From: VXYL01 sp965243095
Lineage (GTDB): Bacteria > Pseudomonadota > Gammaproteobacteria > Pseudomonadales > Azotimanducaceae
Reading direction: 5' to 3'
Length of the DNA: 64,000 nt
Assembly (NCBI GenBank): GCA_965243095.1
Contig: OZ251530.1
Location: forward strand, 372,001-436,000
Shown: piece after piece, positions 42,612 through 52,060 of the stretch
Position numbering within the stretch: the first letter of the stretch is position 1
Layout: each line of letters starts with the position of its first letter
Translations under genes and position numbers: made by a program
Notes under the pieces: model-generated
The model's database searches: none
Told to the model about the DNA's origin: nothing
What the model saw: the letters and a program-made list of their open reading frames with translations, nothing else

Positions 42612-44045
42612 CTACCGCAGCACCTGCATCACCGTTTCCGCATCGACGAAGTGTGTGCCGCCGGCGCCGTCCTTCACGCCCGCGGCCTCCGGGACGAACA
42701 GCGCATACACCAGTTCGCGCCCGTCCGCTTCTGGCAACCCGCGCAGCGCTTTGGCATCCACTGGCGCGTTCGCCCGCGCCCGGGGCGCCGCGCGAACCGT
42801 CCACTTGGCTTCGCCCACGAGCAGCCGCCGCCCGTCCACGGAGCGGGCGACGATGTCCAGCTCCGGGGCGTTGCCCCGCCAATAGCGTTGCGCTGGTTCC
42901 CACGGGCCGAGGCGACCGAGCGGCGCACGGGAACGATGCAACAGCGGCACGGCGCGGCGACACAGCGCTTCCCAAGCGGCGGCGGCCAAAGCCGGCCACA
43001 CGCGATGCCAGTAGGCCAAGCGCGTCTCCTTCGGAGCGGTGCCAAGCATCGCCCGATTGGGAGCCACGACGCGGAACCACAGCCGCAGGAACGGATCGTC
43101 GATGCGGTAGAGCGCCCGTTTGCCGGCGTGTGGCGAACTGCCGAAAGGCGTCTCCCGCCGGACCAGTTGCAGGGCGGTCAGCGCCGCCAGCGGTCGCGAC
43201 AGGCTGGAGGCGGGGCGGCCGAGCCGGCCGGCGATTTCGCTCACGCGGTGGGCACCAGTGCCGATGACGTCCAACAGCGGGCGCAGCGCGGCGGCCGGTG
43301 GCATCTCCAGCGCCAGCAGGCGCTCCGGTTCATCGTGCAACGGCCCGGCGGCGTCCAGCACCAAGGCGTCCACGGCGTTTTCAAGCCAGCGCTGATCCGC
43401 GCCCGGCCGGCCGGTCAACGGCGCGGCCAGTTCCCAATACCTCGGCATTCCACCCCACAGCGCATAGAGGGCAACCAGATGCCGGGACGCTGTCGCCGGC
43501 CCAAGGTCGAACGCGTCCCCGATGTAACCGGCGGGCAGCGGCGGAACGGCGAACGCCTCGACCGCTCGGCCGTAAAGCGGTGCGCTGGCGTCCAGCACCG
43601 CGCCATGCATCATCTGTTGGCTGGAGCCGCTCACCACGGTGCAGGGGCGCGGATCCGGGCTGTCCAGCCAGTTTTGCAGCGTCGCCGCTATCGTCGGATC
43701 GGCGGCTATCAAATAGGGCAGTTCATCAATGATGAAAGGCCCTGACCAGCGGCTGCGGGCGGCTTCGGCAGCCAAGCGCTCCAAGAACGCTCGCCAATCC
43801 GGGTATTCCACATCCGCGAATCCGGGGAAGCGGCCGGCGACGGCGGCGGCCATGTAACGCCGTTGCACGGCGGGGCTGGATTGGTCGGCCACCGTGTAGA
43901 GGCCGTTGGTTCGCTGGCACCATTCGATGAGCAGCCGCGACTTGCCCACCCGCCGGCGACCCCAAAGGGCCACCAACGCGCCCGGGCGCAGGGCGCGGTC
44001 CAGCCGGCACAACTCTTCGTGGCGGTCTAGGAAGTCCATGGCCAT
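42612..44045 (-). CDS. ATPase of the ATPase_2/DUF234 type
   Basis: A 477-residue protein. The N-terminal P-loop domain has ALWGRRRVGKSRLLIEWCQR, a Walker B-like GPFIIDELPYL and a sensor SGSSQQMM. A winged-helix segment follows (HRVSEIAGRLGRPASSLSRP). The C-terminal DUF234 domain resembles a PD-(D/E)XK nuclease: ELDIVARSVDGRRLLVGEAKW. Such proteins are common near mobile and toxin-antitoxin genes, with no proven role. It lies 81 bp after hipA on the same strand, with its own small AT-rich palindrome upstream. ATG at 44045 by homology; an ATG two codons downstream is possible. Confidence 0.82.
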   Translation of the reverse strand: MAMDFLDRHEELCRLDRALRPGALVALWGRRRVGKSRLLIEWCQRTNGLYTVADQSSPAVQRRYMAAAVAGRFPGFADVEYPDWRAFLERLAAEAARSRWSGPFIIDELPYLIAADPTIAATLQNWLDSPDPRPCTVVSGSSQQMMHGAVLDASAPLYGRAVEAFAVPPLPAGYIGDAFDLGPATASRHLVALYALWGGMPRYWELAAPLTGRPGADQRWLENAVDALVLDAAGPLHDEPERLLALEMPPAAALRPLLDVIGTGAHRVSEIAGRLGRPASSLSRPLAALTALQLVRRETPFGSSPHAGKRALYRIDDPFLRLWFRVVAPNRAMLGTAPKETRLAYWHRVWPALAAAAWEALCRRAVPLLHRSRAPLGRLGPWEPAQRYWRGNAPELDIVARSVDGRRLLVGEAKWTVRAAPRARANAPVDAKALRGLPEADGRELVYALFVPEAAGVKDGAGGTHFVDAETVMQVLR

Positions 44046-44048
44046 AGA

Positions 44049-44081
44049 TTATGCACATAAGCATTATGTTGTGGTGCATAA
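44049..44081 (-). promoter_or_regulatory. Palindrome upstream of the ATPase gene
   Basis: TTATGCAC and GTGCATAA are perfect inverted arms, and ATAAGCATTAT between them is a second small palindrome. The stretch is markedly AT-rich against a GC-rich background and lies just before the ATPase start. An operator or promoter is likely, though unproven. Confidence 0.4.
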
Positions 44082-44126
44082 AAACTGCCGGTCGGTGGGG
44101 TTCGGCGACTGGCGATCAAGCCTCAT

Positions 44127-45425
44127 CTACGTCAGCAAGTGTCGGTTGCGGAGGCGCACGGCCTCCAGCTGCCCCGCGATCAGCGCTTGGGTGCTTCGCC
44201 GCACGCCCAAACCGCTGGCTACCGTGCGCCATTCGGCCAGCGCGTCCACGACCCGCTCGATCACCTCCCGGGCGCGCGACCAGTTGGCGAAGCTGGCTTG
44301 GCCGGCCAAGCGTTGCATGGCCGCCAGCGGCGGGGCCGCGCCGTGGCCCAGGAAGGCGGTGGTGTGCTCGCCGGAGGGGCTGGGGCTGAACGTCACGTCG
44401 TAGAACGGCGTTGGCTGCCATTGGCCGGCGTCGTCTTGGAGAAAGGCCCAGTTCTTGGTGTGGTCGTCTTGATTCAGGGCGAACAGATTGAACACGGCGC
44501 GGGCGAATTGGCGCTGCCCCACCGCCGGGCTGCGGCACAGGACGATGCTGGCTTTGATGAGGTCTTCGTAGTCCATTGACGGCAGGCGGTGGTCCGCAGC
44601 CAGCAATCCGCACACGCTGTGCATGTGGTAGCGACCTTCCGTTCCGCGGCAGTCGAAACGCTGCTGCGCCAGCCACGCAATCGGCGCGGACGGCGTCTTG
44701 GCCGCAGGCGCGGGAATGAGGCGCCAAGCCGGCACGTCGATGCCTGCGTGCGCGGCCAACGTGAGGTAGGCGGCTTCGCACAGGCTTTCCTCGTGGCCGA
44801 GGGGCAGCAGCGAGGAGGTGAACTTCACCAGCCACGGCGTCAAGCCGGGGCCCGGGCGCAAGCAAACCTCGTCGGCACTTTCGCCGGAGAGCCAGATCTG
44901 CGCCTTGGGGCGGGCGCCGGCCGAGCTGGCCGAGCCAGCCACCGTTCGTGGCACGGTGCGCAGCTCGTCGTCGGCGTCCTCGAACAGCGCCTGCGCTTCA
45001 CTGCCGAGCACATTGATCGGAACTTCGCCGCCGGCGGCCACCGCGTAGGGCGACGCCGGCGCGTATTCCAAGGCGCCCATGCCGTGCGCATTAACAATGG
45101 CCAGGCGATCCACGCCGGTGATTTGGCTGGGCAACACGCCGTGCTGGCGCAGAACGCGGTCCATCACCCGCATTCCCCACCCATCCGGCAACGAATCAGC
45201 GAAGACGCCGAACAAGCCGTCATGCGGCTCTCGCGGCGCCGAATGCAGATCGCCGTTGAAGGAGAGCGCGAACGGCGACAAGCTCGGCTGCGTGCGCAGG
45301 TATTCCTCCGCGTACTGGAAGAAGACGCCTTGGCGGTTCTGCGCCAGTTGTCCCGCCAATACGCGCTCTCCCGAACCGAGGCGGCGGAACACGTCGAGGC
45401 GGCGCGTTGGCGTGACAGGGCTCAT
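44127..45425 (-). CDS. hipA: HipA-type serine/threonine kinase toxin
   Basis: A 432-residue protein with the HipA layout. The N-terminal domain has FGVFADSLPDGWGMRVMDRV. The kinase part has WLVKFTSSLLPLGHEESLCE, the catalytic segment LFALNQDDHTKNWAFLQD, and the metal-binding FYDVTFSPSPSGEH. HipA in E. coli phosphorylates glutamyl-tRNA synthetase and stops growth; homologues target other aminoacyl-tRNA synthetases. The ATG overlaps the stop of the upstream antitoxin gene by four bases, the usual hipBA order. No truncation is seen. Confidence 0.9.
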   Translation of the reverse strand: MSPVTPTRRLDVFRRLGSGERVLAGQLAQNRQGVFFQYAEEYLRTQPSLSPFALSFNGDLHSAPREPHDGLFGVFADSLPDGWGMRVMDRVLRQHGVLPSQITGVDRLAIVNAHGMGALEYAPASPYAVAAGGEVPINVLGSEAQALFEDADDELRTVPRTVAGSASSAGARPKAQIWLSGESADEVCLRPGPGLTPWLVKFTSSLLPLGHEESLCEAAYLTLAAHAGIDVPAWRLIPAPAAKTPSAPIAWLAQQRFDCRGTEGRYHMHSVCGLLAADHRLPSMDYEDLIKASIVLCRSPAVGQRQFARAVFNLFALNQDDHTKNWAFLQDDAGQWQPTPFYDVTFSPSPSGEHTTAFLGHGAAPPLAAMQRLAGQASFANWSRAREVIERVVDALAEWRTVASGLGVRRSTQALIAGQLEAVRLRNRHLLT

Positions 45426-45685
45426 TGCGCCAGCACTTCCTCGATGCTGCGCGGCAGCGGCGGGCGCTCGGCCGCCAGCGCCGCCAAGCCCGCCAGATCA
45501 TCGACGCACTGCCACAGCAGGATGAACTGGCGCAGCGAAATCTCGCCGGTGGTCTCGAAGCGCTTGATGGTGGAAACGGGCACGGTGCTGCGGCCGGCGA
45601 GGGCGACGCGGGAGAGCCCGGCACGCTCGCGCAACTGCCGCAGCGCGGCCGCGAGCTGGCGCTGCACATCCGCCGGCGTGGTCAT
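45422..45685 (-). CDS. hipB: HipB-like XRE-family antitoxin
   Basis: An 87-residue protein with a helix-turn-helix of the XRE type: LRQLRERAGLSRVALAGRST, then VPVSTIKRFETTGEISLRQF. It should bind HipA and repress the operon. I start it at the ATG at 45685; the frame also contains a TTG at 45715. Two palindromes with GGACA/TGTCC arms lie upstream and are probably its operators. The stop overlaps the hipA start. Confidence 0.85.
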   Translation of the reverse strand: MTTPADVQRQLAAALRQLRERAGLSRVALAGRSTVPVSTIKRFETTGEISLRQFILLWQCVDDLAGLAALAAERPPLPRSIEEVLAQ

Positions 45686-45723
45686 TGACGGGACTGTCAC
45701 GATGTACCCCTCCAAGGCCCAAG

Positions 45724-45780
45724 GGACACTATTATGTCCAAAACAGCCCGAAATGTCCCCTTTTGGACATCATAATGTCC
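45724..45780 (-). promoter_or_regulatory. Twin palindromic operators of hipBA
   Basis: Two 16-bp palindromes lie 41 bp apart, about four helical turns: GGACACTATTATGTCC at 45724-45739 and GGACATCATAATGTCC at 45765-45780. They share GGACA-N6-TGTCC. A further half-site, TGTCC, lies between them at about 45754. The arrangement matches autoregulation by a dimeric HipB-type repressor. Confidence 0.7.
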
Positions 45781-45819
45781 CTACGCGGGAACTTGGCAGT
45801 GTGGCCTGCTTTGCCCGGG

Positions 45820-47868
45820 TCAATCCGTTTGCAGTTCCACGAACTCTCGGTAGGCGCCGCCCGGGGTCGCCATCAGCGCGGCGTGGTCGCCTACTTCGCG
45901 CACTTCGCCACCCTCCAAGAAGACGATGCGGTCGGCGGTGCGGATGGTGGAGAGGCGGTGCGCGATGATGATCACCAAGCGGTTCCTGGCGGCGGCCTTG
46001 AGCGATTCGACGAGGGCGTTCTCGGTTTGCGGGTCGAGCGCCGCGGTGGGTTCGTCCAAGATCAGGATGGCCGAATCGCGCACCAGGCCGCGGGCGATGG
46101 AGAGGCGCTGTTGTTGGCCCACCGAAAGCGTGTCGCCGGCGCGCCCGAGCACGGTGTCGATGCCGTCCGGCAAGTCGCGCACGAACTCCATGCAGCCGGC
46201 GGTTTCGAGCGCCGAGAGCAGCTGCGCCTCGGTGGCGTCCGGGTTCGCCAGCAAGAGGTTTTCGCGAATGGAATCGGACAGCAAGAGGTGTTCTTGGAAC
46301 ACATAGGTTGTTTGCTGGCGCAGGCTGTCCAAGTGGATTTCCGCGGCGTCCCGGCCGTCGATCAAGACGCGCCCGTCGGTGGGCGTCAGCAGCGCCGGAA
46401 TGAGACTGGCAAGCGTCGTCTTGCCGGAGCCGGTGGGGCCGACGATGGCGATCAATTCGCCAATGCGAAACTCCAGATTGATGTTGCGCAAGGCGCGCGC
46501 CGACGGGTCATCGTCCACTTCTTCGGTCGCCGGGTAGGCGAAGGAGACGCGCTCCAAGCGGACGCCGCGGGCGATGCGCGGCACCTCGATGCCGCCCACG
46601 CGGTCCGCTTCGGAGGGGAAGTCCAAGAAAAAGAACACCCGTCGCGCCCCGGCGATGGCTTCTTGCAGTTTGATCCAGTAAGCGCCGAAGTACCCCGCCG
46701 GCAAGGCGATGCTGGAAAAGATCACCAGCAGCGCCGCGAAATCCCCCACCGACATCACGCCGTCGATGATGCGGTCGGAAATCAGCACCGTAACGTAGAT
46801 GGTGCCGAGCCCCAGCGCGGCAAACGCGATGGACGCGGTTACGAGGATTACCGCCAAGCTGTAGCGCTCGCGCAGGAATGCCTCTTTGCTTCTGCCGGCG
46901 AACCGCTGCCGTTCCCTTTTGCCGGCGCCGAGGCTCTGCACCGCGGCGACGTTGCTCATGGATTCCTCCATCGCGTTCGTGGTCGCGGCACCGGCGGCGC
47001 GTTTGTTTTGGTTCGCCCGGCGCAGCGCTCCGGAGAACGGAAACGTGACGAGAAACGCGACCGGCACGGTAAGCCATGCGATCCACACGAGTTCCGGCGC
47101 CACTTCGCCGTAGGAATACTGCAAAACGTACAGATTGATGACGGCGCCCAGCAGCATGAAGAACGGGCCCAACGTGATTTCGTAGATGAGAGCCGGCACT
47201 ATCGGCACGTCGTAGAGCACGCGATAGATGCTGTCGCCGATGCGCTGATCGTTCAGCGCCGTCATGGGCAGCTTGCTGAGGCGTTGAAAGAGGCGGGTGC
47301 GCAAGCGGTTTGCCAAGCGCTGCGTCAGCCGCACGTTCACCATGAACTCCAACATTCCCCAAGCGCCGCCGCCGGCGCTGCTGCCGGCGCTGAGCAGGTT
47401 TTCCGCCTGCGTTGCCGCGTCCTGCCCTTGCAGGAGTTCCGAACTCCACGGTTTCGCTCGACTGCCGAAGACGATCAACAGCCCCACATAGAGCATGGTC
47501 ATGGAAAAGAGAACACCCATCGGCGTTTGGTCTTGCACGATGTGCAGCACCGGCGTCATGAACGGCGGAAACTGCACTTCGGTTTCGCCGAACGGCCTTT
47601 GCAACGCCGCGTGGTCCACCACGATGCGCGCCATCCAAGGCAGAAACAGGCCCGGGAACACCATCACCAGTTGCAGCAGGAACTTGCCGGCGAAGAGCCC
47701 GCGCGCTTCGGCGACCACTTTGGCGCAGCGCCCGAGGATCGTCAGCGCTTCGGCGGTCCTGATGTCCGGGCGCGTGTCGAGGCGATCGTCGAACGCCTCC
47801 TTGCCGAGCATCTCCCGCCAGAAGGAACGCCTCGGCGCGGCCGGCGCGGTGGCGGCGTCTTCCGTCAT
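45820..47868 (-). CDS. ABC exporter half-transporter (type IV fold), second of a pair
   Basis: A 682-residue protein with about six membrane segments between residues 60 and 380, then an ATP-binding domain. The latter has Walker A VGPTGSGKTTLASL, signature DTLSVGQQQRLSIARGL, Walker B ILILDEPTAALD with the catalytic glutamate, and the H-loop HRLSTIRTADR. It starts four bases inside the upstream ABC gene, so the two probably form a heterodimeric exporter. Substrate (lipid, drug or peptide) is unknown; no peptidase domain is present. The gene lies downstream of bcp. Confidence 0.88.
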   Translation of the reverse strand: MTEDAATAPAAPRRSFWREMLGKEAFDDRLDTRPDIRTAEALTILGRCAKVVAEARGLFAGKFLLQLVMVFPGLFLPWMARIVVDHAALQRPFGETEVQFPPFMTPVLHIVQDQTPMGVLFSMTMLYVGLLIVFGSRAKPWSSELLQGQDAATQAENLLSAGSSAGGGAWGMLEFMVNVRLTQRLANRLRTRLFQRLSKLPMTALNDQRIGDSIYRVLYDVPIVPALIYEITLGPFFMLLGAVINLYVLQYSYGEVAPELVWIAWLTVPVAFLVTFPFSGALRRANQNKRAAGAATTNAMEESMSNVAAVQSLGAGKRERQRFAGRSKEAFLRERYSLAVILVTASIAFAALGLGTIYVTVLISDRIIDGVMSVGDFAALLVIFSSIALPAGYFGAYWIKLQEAIAGARRVFFFLDFPSEADRVGGIEVPRIARGVRLERVSFAYPATEEVDDDPSARALRNINLEFRIGELIAIVGPTGSGKTTLASLIPALLTPTDGRVLIDGRDAAEIHLDSLRQQTTYVFQEHLLLSDSIRENLLLANPDATEAQLLSALETAGCMEFVRDLPDGIDTVLGRAGDTLSVGQQQRLSIARGLVRDSAILILDEPTAALDPQTENALVESLKAAARNRLVIIIAHRLSTIRTADRIVFLEGGEVREVGDHAALMATPGGAYREFVELQTD

Positions 47869-49955
47869 GCGGAGGCCGCCGGCGCGGCGGCGCCGCGTTC
47901 GGATTGCACAAAGGCGCGGTAGCGGCCGGCGGCATCGGCCATGAGCTCCTCGTGCGTGCCGTGTTCGACGATGCGGCCTTCTTCAAGGAGCGCGATCTTG
48001 TCGGCGTTTCGGATGGTGGAAAGGCGGTGCGTGATGAGAAAAATCACCCGCCCCGCGCCTTCCGTCGCCCACGCCGCGAGGTTGGCGAGCACTTGCCGTT
48101 CCGTGCGCGCGTCCAGCGACGCCGTGGGCTCGTCCAAGATCAAAATCGGCGCATCGCGCACCAACGCGCGAGCGATGGAGAGACGTTGCCGTTGACCACT
48201 GGAGAGTTTGCCGCCGCGTTCGCCCAGCTCGGTGTCGTAGCCTTTCGGCAAAGCGCGGATGAACTCGTCGGCGTCCGCGATCGTGGCGGCGCGTTCGATC
48301 GCGGCGCGGTCGGCTTTGGCCGCGCCAAAGGCGATGTTCGCCGCCACCGTGTCGGCGAAGAGCACATTCTTCTGCAGAGCGATAGCGGTGTTGGCGCGAA
48401 TGTCGTCCAGCGCCATGGTGCGCAAGTCCGCGCCGTTGATGGTCACCGTGCCGCGGTCGGGATCGAACAGCCGCAACAGCAACGCGAGCAGCGTGGATTT
48501 GCCCGCGCCGGTGGCGCCGACGATGGCCGTCACCGTGCCGGCGGCGGCCGTCAGATCGACATCTTTCAGCACTTGCTTGCTCTCGTCGTCACCGTCGTAG
48601 CCGAAGGAGACGCCCTGCCACGCGACGCTGGCCACGGGCGAAGGAACGGCGACCGGAGCCGGTGGATCGACCACTTCCGGTTCGATGTCCAGCAACGCGA
48701 ACGCGCGCTCCAGCGCGACGAACAAATCCTGCATCCGCATCCACGCGCTGAGCAGATCCAGTCCGCCGAAGGAGACGTCGTTGACCTGCAGGCGGGCCAC
48801 TTCAAGGGCACCGTAGTTCCACACCGCGAAACCCACGAACGCCACCGCCGCGGCGCCGAGAAACGTCTCGCGCTCGTCCATGATCCAAGAGACCATCAGG
48901 TACTCGCCGCCGATGATCAAAACGCCGCCGAGCAGGGCCACGGCCAAGGTTACGAGGCTCATGTCCAAGCGCAGGAAATACGCGGCGTTCAGCGCATCTT
49001 GCGAATCCTTGTCGAAACGGCGGAAAACGCGTCCCTCGGCCCGATTGGCCTTGACGATCTTCACCGCCGTGAGCGCTTCCTGCGTCCCGGACGTCAACGC
49101 GCTGGCGGCGACGCGGTTGGCGAGGGCGCGCTGTCGAATGCGCCGGGTGGACACCTTCGCCAGCCAAACCATCGGCACACCCACCATCACCACGAACAGC
49201 GCGAACCACGGATCGAACGCCACCACGATCGCCAGCGCCCACAGCATCCCGTAGGCGGCGAAAAGCGGTGTCGCGATGCCGCCTTGGATCACGTTCACGA
49301 TCATCGCGCTGTCTTGATAGACGCGGAAGATCGCGTCGCCAACCCGCGACTGGGCATGGTGCTTGAGCGATAGCGATTCGGCGCGCTCCACCATCGCCAC
49401 GCGCAGGTTCTGGTTGACGCCCTGCCAAATCCACACCGAGTAGTAATACATGGCGTAGGCGTACAACGTGCCGAGGATGCCGCCGACGATGGTCCACGCC
49501 ACGAGGCGATTGCGCACCGTTCGGCGCTGGATCGGGGTGAGTTCCGGTTCTATCGCGCTTGGCACGGCGTCTTCCGTGTTGGCATCGGCGGGGTCTGCCT
49601 TGTCTTCCTCTTGCACGGGCTCGGCGTCGGTTTTCACATATTCGTCGCCGAGGAACAAAACGGTCGCCTGCACCGGTTGCAGCTTGTCGCCAATGAGAAC
49701 CTTGTTGGTGAGCAAATCGGCACCGATGAAACCCGGTACGAATGCAGCCGGCAGCGCGGCCACCGCGAGCGCCACCAACGCGATGAGATGTTTCAACAGC
49801 GGCCGCATGAACGGCCAAGTGCGCAGCGCCAACCGCACCATTCGCCGCAGCCCCATGGGCGGCGGCTCGCCCGCCAAGCCCTCGCGGTAGCCGGTGAGGA
49901 GCGGCAGCTCGTCGCCGCCGTCGGTGTTTGGCGTCGCCAAGAGAGGTCTCGGCAA
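47865..49955 (-). CDS. ABC exporter half-transporter (type IV fold), first of a pair
   Basis: A 696-residue protein. Membrane segments begin near residue 55, interrupted by an acidic insertion of some 60 residues between the first two (VKTDAEPVQEEDKADPADAN), which would lie in the periplasm. The ATP-binding domain has VGATGAGKSTLLALLLRLFD, GKLSSGQRQRLSIARALVRD, ILILDEPTASLDARTERQ and THRLSTIRNADK. All catalytic residues are present, so both sites of the heterodimer look competent. The ATG overlaps nothing upstream; bcp ends 27 bp before on the same strand. Confidence 0.88.
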   Translation of the reverse strand: MPRPLLATPNTDGGDELPLLTGYREGLAGEPPPMGLRRMVRLALRTWPFMRPLLKHLIALVALAVAALPAAFVPGFIGADLLTNKVLIGDKLQPVQATVLFLGDEYVKTDAEPVQEEDKADPADANTEDAVPSAIEPELTPIQRRTVRNRLVAWTIVGGILGTLYAYAMYYYSVWIWQGVNQNLRVAMVERAESLSLKHHAQSRVGDAIFRVYQDSAMIVNVIQGGIATPLFAAYGMLWALAIVVAFDPWFALFVVMVGVPMVWLAKVSTRRIRQRALANRVAASALTSGTQEALTAVKIVKANRAEGRVFRRFDKDSQDALNAAYFLRLDMSLVTLAVALLGGVLIIGGEYLMVSWIMDERETFLGAAAVAFVGFAVWNYGALEVARLQVNDVSFGGLDLLSAWMRMQDLFVALERAFALLDIEPEVVDPPAPVAVPSPVASVAWQGVSFGYDGDDESKQVLKDVDLTAAAGTVTAIVGATGAGKSTLLALLLRLFDPDRGTVTINGADLRTMALDDIRANTAIALQKNVLFADTVAANIAFGAAKADRAAIERAATIADADEFIRALPKGYDTELGERGGKLSSGQRQRLSIARALVRDAPILILDEPTASLDARTERQVLANLAAWATEGAGRVIFLITHRLSTIRNADKIALLEEGRIVEHGTHEELMADAAGRYRAFVQSERGAAAPAASA

Positions 49956-49982
49956 CAGCGCTTTGGTTGTACCTCTAGCCGG

Positions 49983-50468
49983 CTACGCTTTCGCCTGCGT
50001 CAACGCCTCGAGCACTTTGCGCGGATGATCCGCGGCTTTCGCCACGCGGCGCCAGTGTTTCACCACCTTGCCATTCGGCCCCACCAGCACCGTGGAACGA
50101 ATGACGCCCATGGTCTTCTTGCCGTACATGATCTTCTCGCCGTAGGCGCCGTACTTGGTCATCACCTTGCGTTCCGGGTCGCACAGCAGCGTGAAGGGCA
50201 GATCGTACTTGTCGCGGAACTTGCGGTGCGCTTCGGGGTTGTCCGGCGAGATTCCGAGCACCACCGCGTCGGCGTCCTGCACGTCCTGCCACAGGTCACG
50301 GAAACCGCACGCCTCCTTGGTGCAGCCCGGGGTGTCGTCGCGGGGATAGAAGTACACGACGACGTGTTTGCCGCGCAAATCCTTGAGCGCGACCTGGTTG
50401 TCGTCCGCGTCATTCAGCGTGAACAGCGGTGCCGCCTTGCCTTCCTCGATCGTCGCCGAAGCTGCCAT
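49983..50468 (-). CDS. bcp: Thioredoxin-dependent peroxiredoxin (BCP type)
   Basis: A 161-residue peroxiredoxin. PRDDTPGCTKEACGFRD holds the peroxidatic cysteine (Cys49) and a second cysteine five residues later (Cys54), the 1-Cys/atypical 2-Cys BCP pattern. STVLVGPNGKVVKHW follows near the end. It reduces hydroperoxides using thioredoxin. AGAGGACG precedes the ATG. The ABC exporter pair follows on the same strand. Confidence 0.94.
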   Translation of the reverse strand: MAASATIEEGKAAPLFTLNDADDNQVALKDLRGKHVVVYFYPRDDTPGCTKEACGFRDLWQDVQDADAVVLGISPDNPEAHRKFRDKYDLPFTLLCDPERKVMTKYGAYGEKIMYGKKTMGVIRSTVLVGPNGKVVKHWRRVAKAADHPRKVLEALTQAKA

Positions 50469-50538
50469 CTGTGTCGTCCTCTAATGTGCGGTGCGTGGCT
50501 GCGCGAGTGTAACGCGGTAAACCCGAAAATTGCCGGCG

Positions 50539-51861
50539 CTAGCTGCCTGCCGCGTAGCGCTCGCGGATGGCCGCCAAGCCGGCGTCCAGTTCCGCGCGAT
50601 CCAGATAGCGTCCGCGTACCATCACCGCGTGGATGTTGCGCGTGTTGGCGATGTCCGCAAGCGGGTCGGCGTTGAGCACGACGAAGTCCGCATCCCGCCC
50701 GGGCGCGATGGTTCCCCAGCGCTCGTCCTGTTCGTAGAAGGCGGCCGGCGTGGCCGTGCCGGTGGCGAGGGCTTCGAACGGCGTCAGCCCGGCGGCCACC
50801 ATCGCTTCGAGTTCGCGGTGAATCGAAAAGCCGGGCACGTTGAAAATCTGCGGCGAATCGGAGCCGAGCAGGATCGGCACCCCAGCGTCATGCGCGGCCT
50901 TGATAAGGCGCTTGCGCAAGCCGAGAAAGTTCGCCGCCGCGGCCGCGTCGAACCGCCCGACCGTGCGTGCGTAGCCAACCCGAAGGTTGCGCGGCAGATA
51001 GCCGTATTCCGCCCGCGCCTGCAATTCGGCCAGCGAGCCGGTGACGTTTTCCAGCAGCGTCTCCGTGGGCACCACGGCCGCGCCAGCATCGCGCAACGCA
51101 GCCACCAGCGCGGGAATGCGTTGCGCCTCAACGTGCGACACCAAATCCGCGCCGAACCAAGACGGCGCTCGATCTTGCAGGTGTTCCGGCGCAACCAGGG
51201 TTTCCAAGAATCCGTCCAGATGGTCGATGGTGTGCTGCCCGGCCCGCAAGCTGGCGAACAACCCCACGGACTCGGTGACGTGGCCGGCGAAGCGGATGCC
51301 CTCGGCGTTCGCGGCGGAGGCGACAGCGTTGAACACCTCTTTGGCCATGCCGGGATGGATTTTCAGGAAGTCGTAGCCAGCGTTCTTCTGCCTAAGCACC
51401 CGTTGCGCCGCCCGAGGCTCCCGGGCATTGCCGCCGTTGAACGACGGGCCGGAGGTGAATAGCGCCGGGCCGAGCACCTCGTGGCGCACCAAGGCGTCGC
51501 GCAATTCCAGATGCGATCGGTGGCCCAACATCCCCCGCGCCCGCGTGACGCCATTGGCGACCCACAGGAACAACACGTCGTCGCGGTAGTGCGGATCGTC
51601 GAGGCGCGGCGTGGGCACATGGGCATGCATCTCGGCAAGACCGGGAATGATGTACTTGTCAGCCAAGTCCACCAGCACCCGCACATCCGTGGCGACGGTT
51701 GCGTCGGAGAACTTCCCGTCGCGCACCACGAGGGACATGCGCTGATATTCGGGCCCGTCGCGCATGGTCAACACCAACGCGTTTGCAACGACCACATCCG
51801 ACGTCGCGGCGGCGGCGGAACACGCCGCGGCGGCGGCCAGCAAGAGCAGCAGGCGTTTCAC
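50539..51861 (-). CDS. Exported amidohydrolase-family protein
   Basis: A 440-residue protein with a signal peptide (KRLLLLLAAAAACSAAAA). The amidohydrolase core shows IIPGLAEMHAHVP (first metal ligands), FLKIHPG with the bridging-lysine position, FAGHVTE and HTIDHLDG (further histidines), and ILLGSDSPQ with the aspartate. GTIAPGRDADFVVLNADPL near the end is the usual C-terminal beta-sandwich signature. It is likely a periplasmic hydrolase of a cyclic amide or peptide; imidazolonepropionase or prolidase-like activity cannot be told apart. AGAGG precedes the ATG. A REP pair separates it from the kinase gene upstream. Confidence 0.85.
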   Translation of the reverse strand: MKRLLLLLAAAAACSAAAATSDVVVANALVLTMRDGPEYQRMSLVVRDGKFSDATVATDVRVLVDLADKYIIPGLAEMHAHVPTPRLDDPHYRDDVLFLWVANGVTRARGMLGHRSHLELRDALVRHEVLGPALFTSGPSFNGGNAREPRAAQRVLRQKNAGYDFLKIHPGMAKEVFNAVASAANAEGIRFAGHVTESVGLFASLRAGQHTIDHLDGFLETLVAPEHLQDRAPSWFGADLVSHVEAQRIPALVAALRDAGAAVVPTETLLENVTGSLAELQARAEYGYLPRNLRVGYARTVGRFDAAAAANFLGLRKRLIKAAHDAGVPILLGSDSPQIFNVPGFSIHRELEAMVAAGLTPFEALATGTATPAAFYEQDERWGTIAPGRDADFVVLNADPLADIANTRNIHAVMVRGRYLDRAELDAGLAAIRERYAAGS

Positions 51862-51980
51862 TTTGCCTCTTTACTTCCCGGTAACGAAGCCACCAAGCAT
51901 AGCCCACGCATCAAGTGTGCGGCACGGTGCGCCGCCGAACCGAACGGGGTGCGACATTTGGTGGCATCTGCCCCGTACGC

Positions 51981-52059
51981 CCTGGGAGCGCGGGCGTCTC
52001 GCCCGCACAAGGTGAACATCCGTGAAGAAAAATGCGGGCGAGACGCCCGCGCTCCCAGG
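51981..52059. repeat. REP-like inverted pair
   Basis: Two 27-bp copies of a palindromic unit (51981-52007 and 52033-52059) lie in opposite orientation, perfectly complementary, with a 25-base spacer. Each unit holds GCGGGCGAGACGCCCGC plus the tail GCTCCCAGG. The pair would fold into a long hairpin just after the histidine kinase stop. Related single copies lie at 42571-42600 and 63948-63973. Confidence 0.85.
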
Positions 52060-52060
52060 G

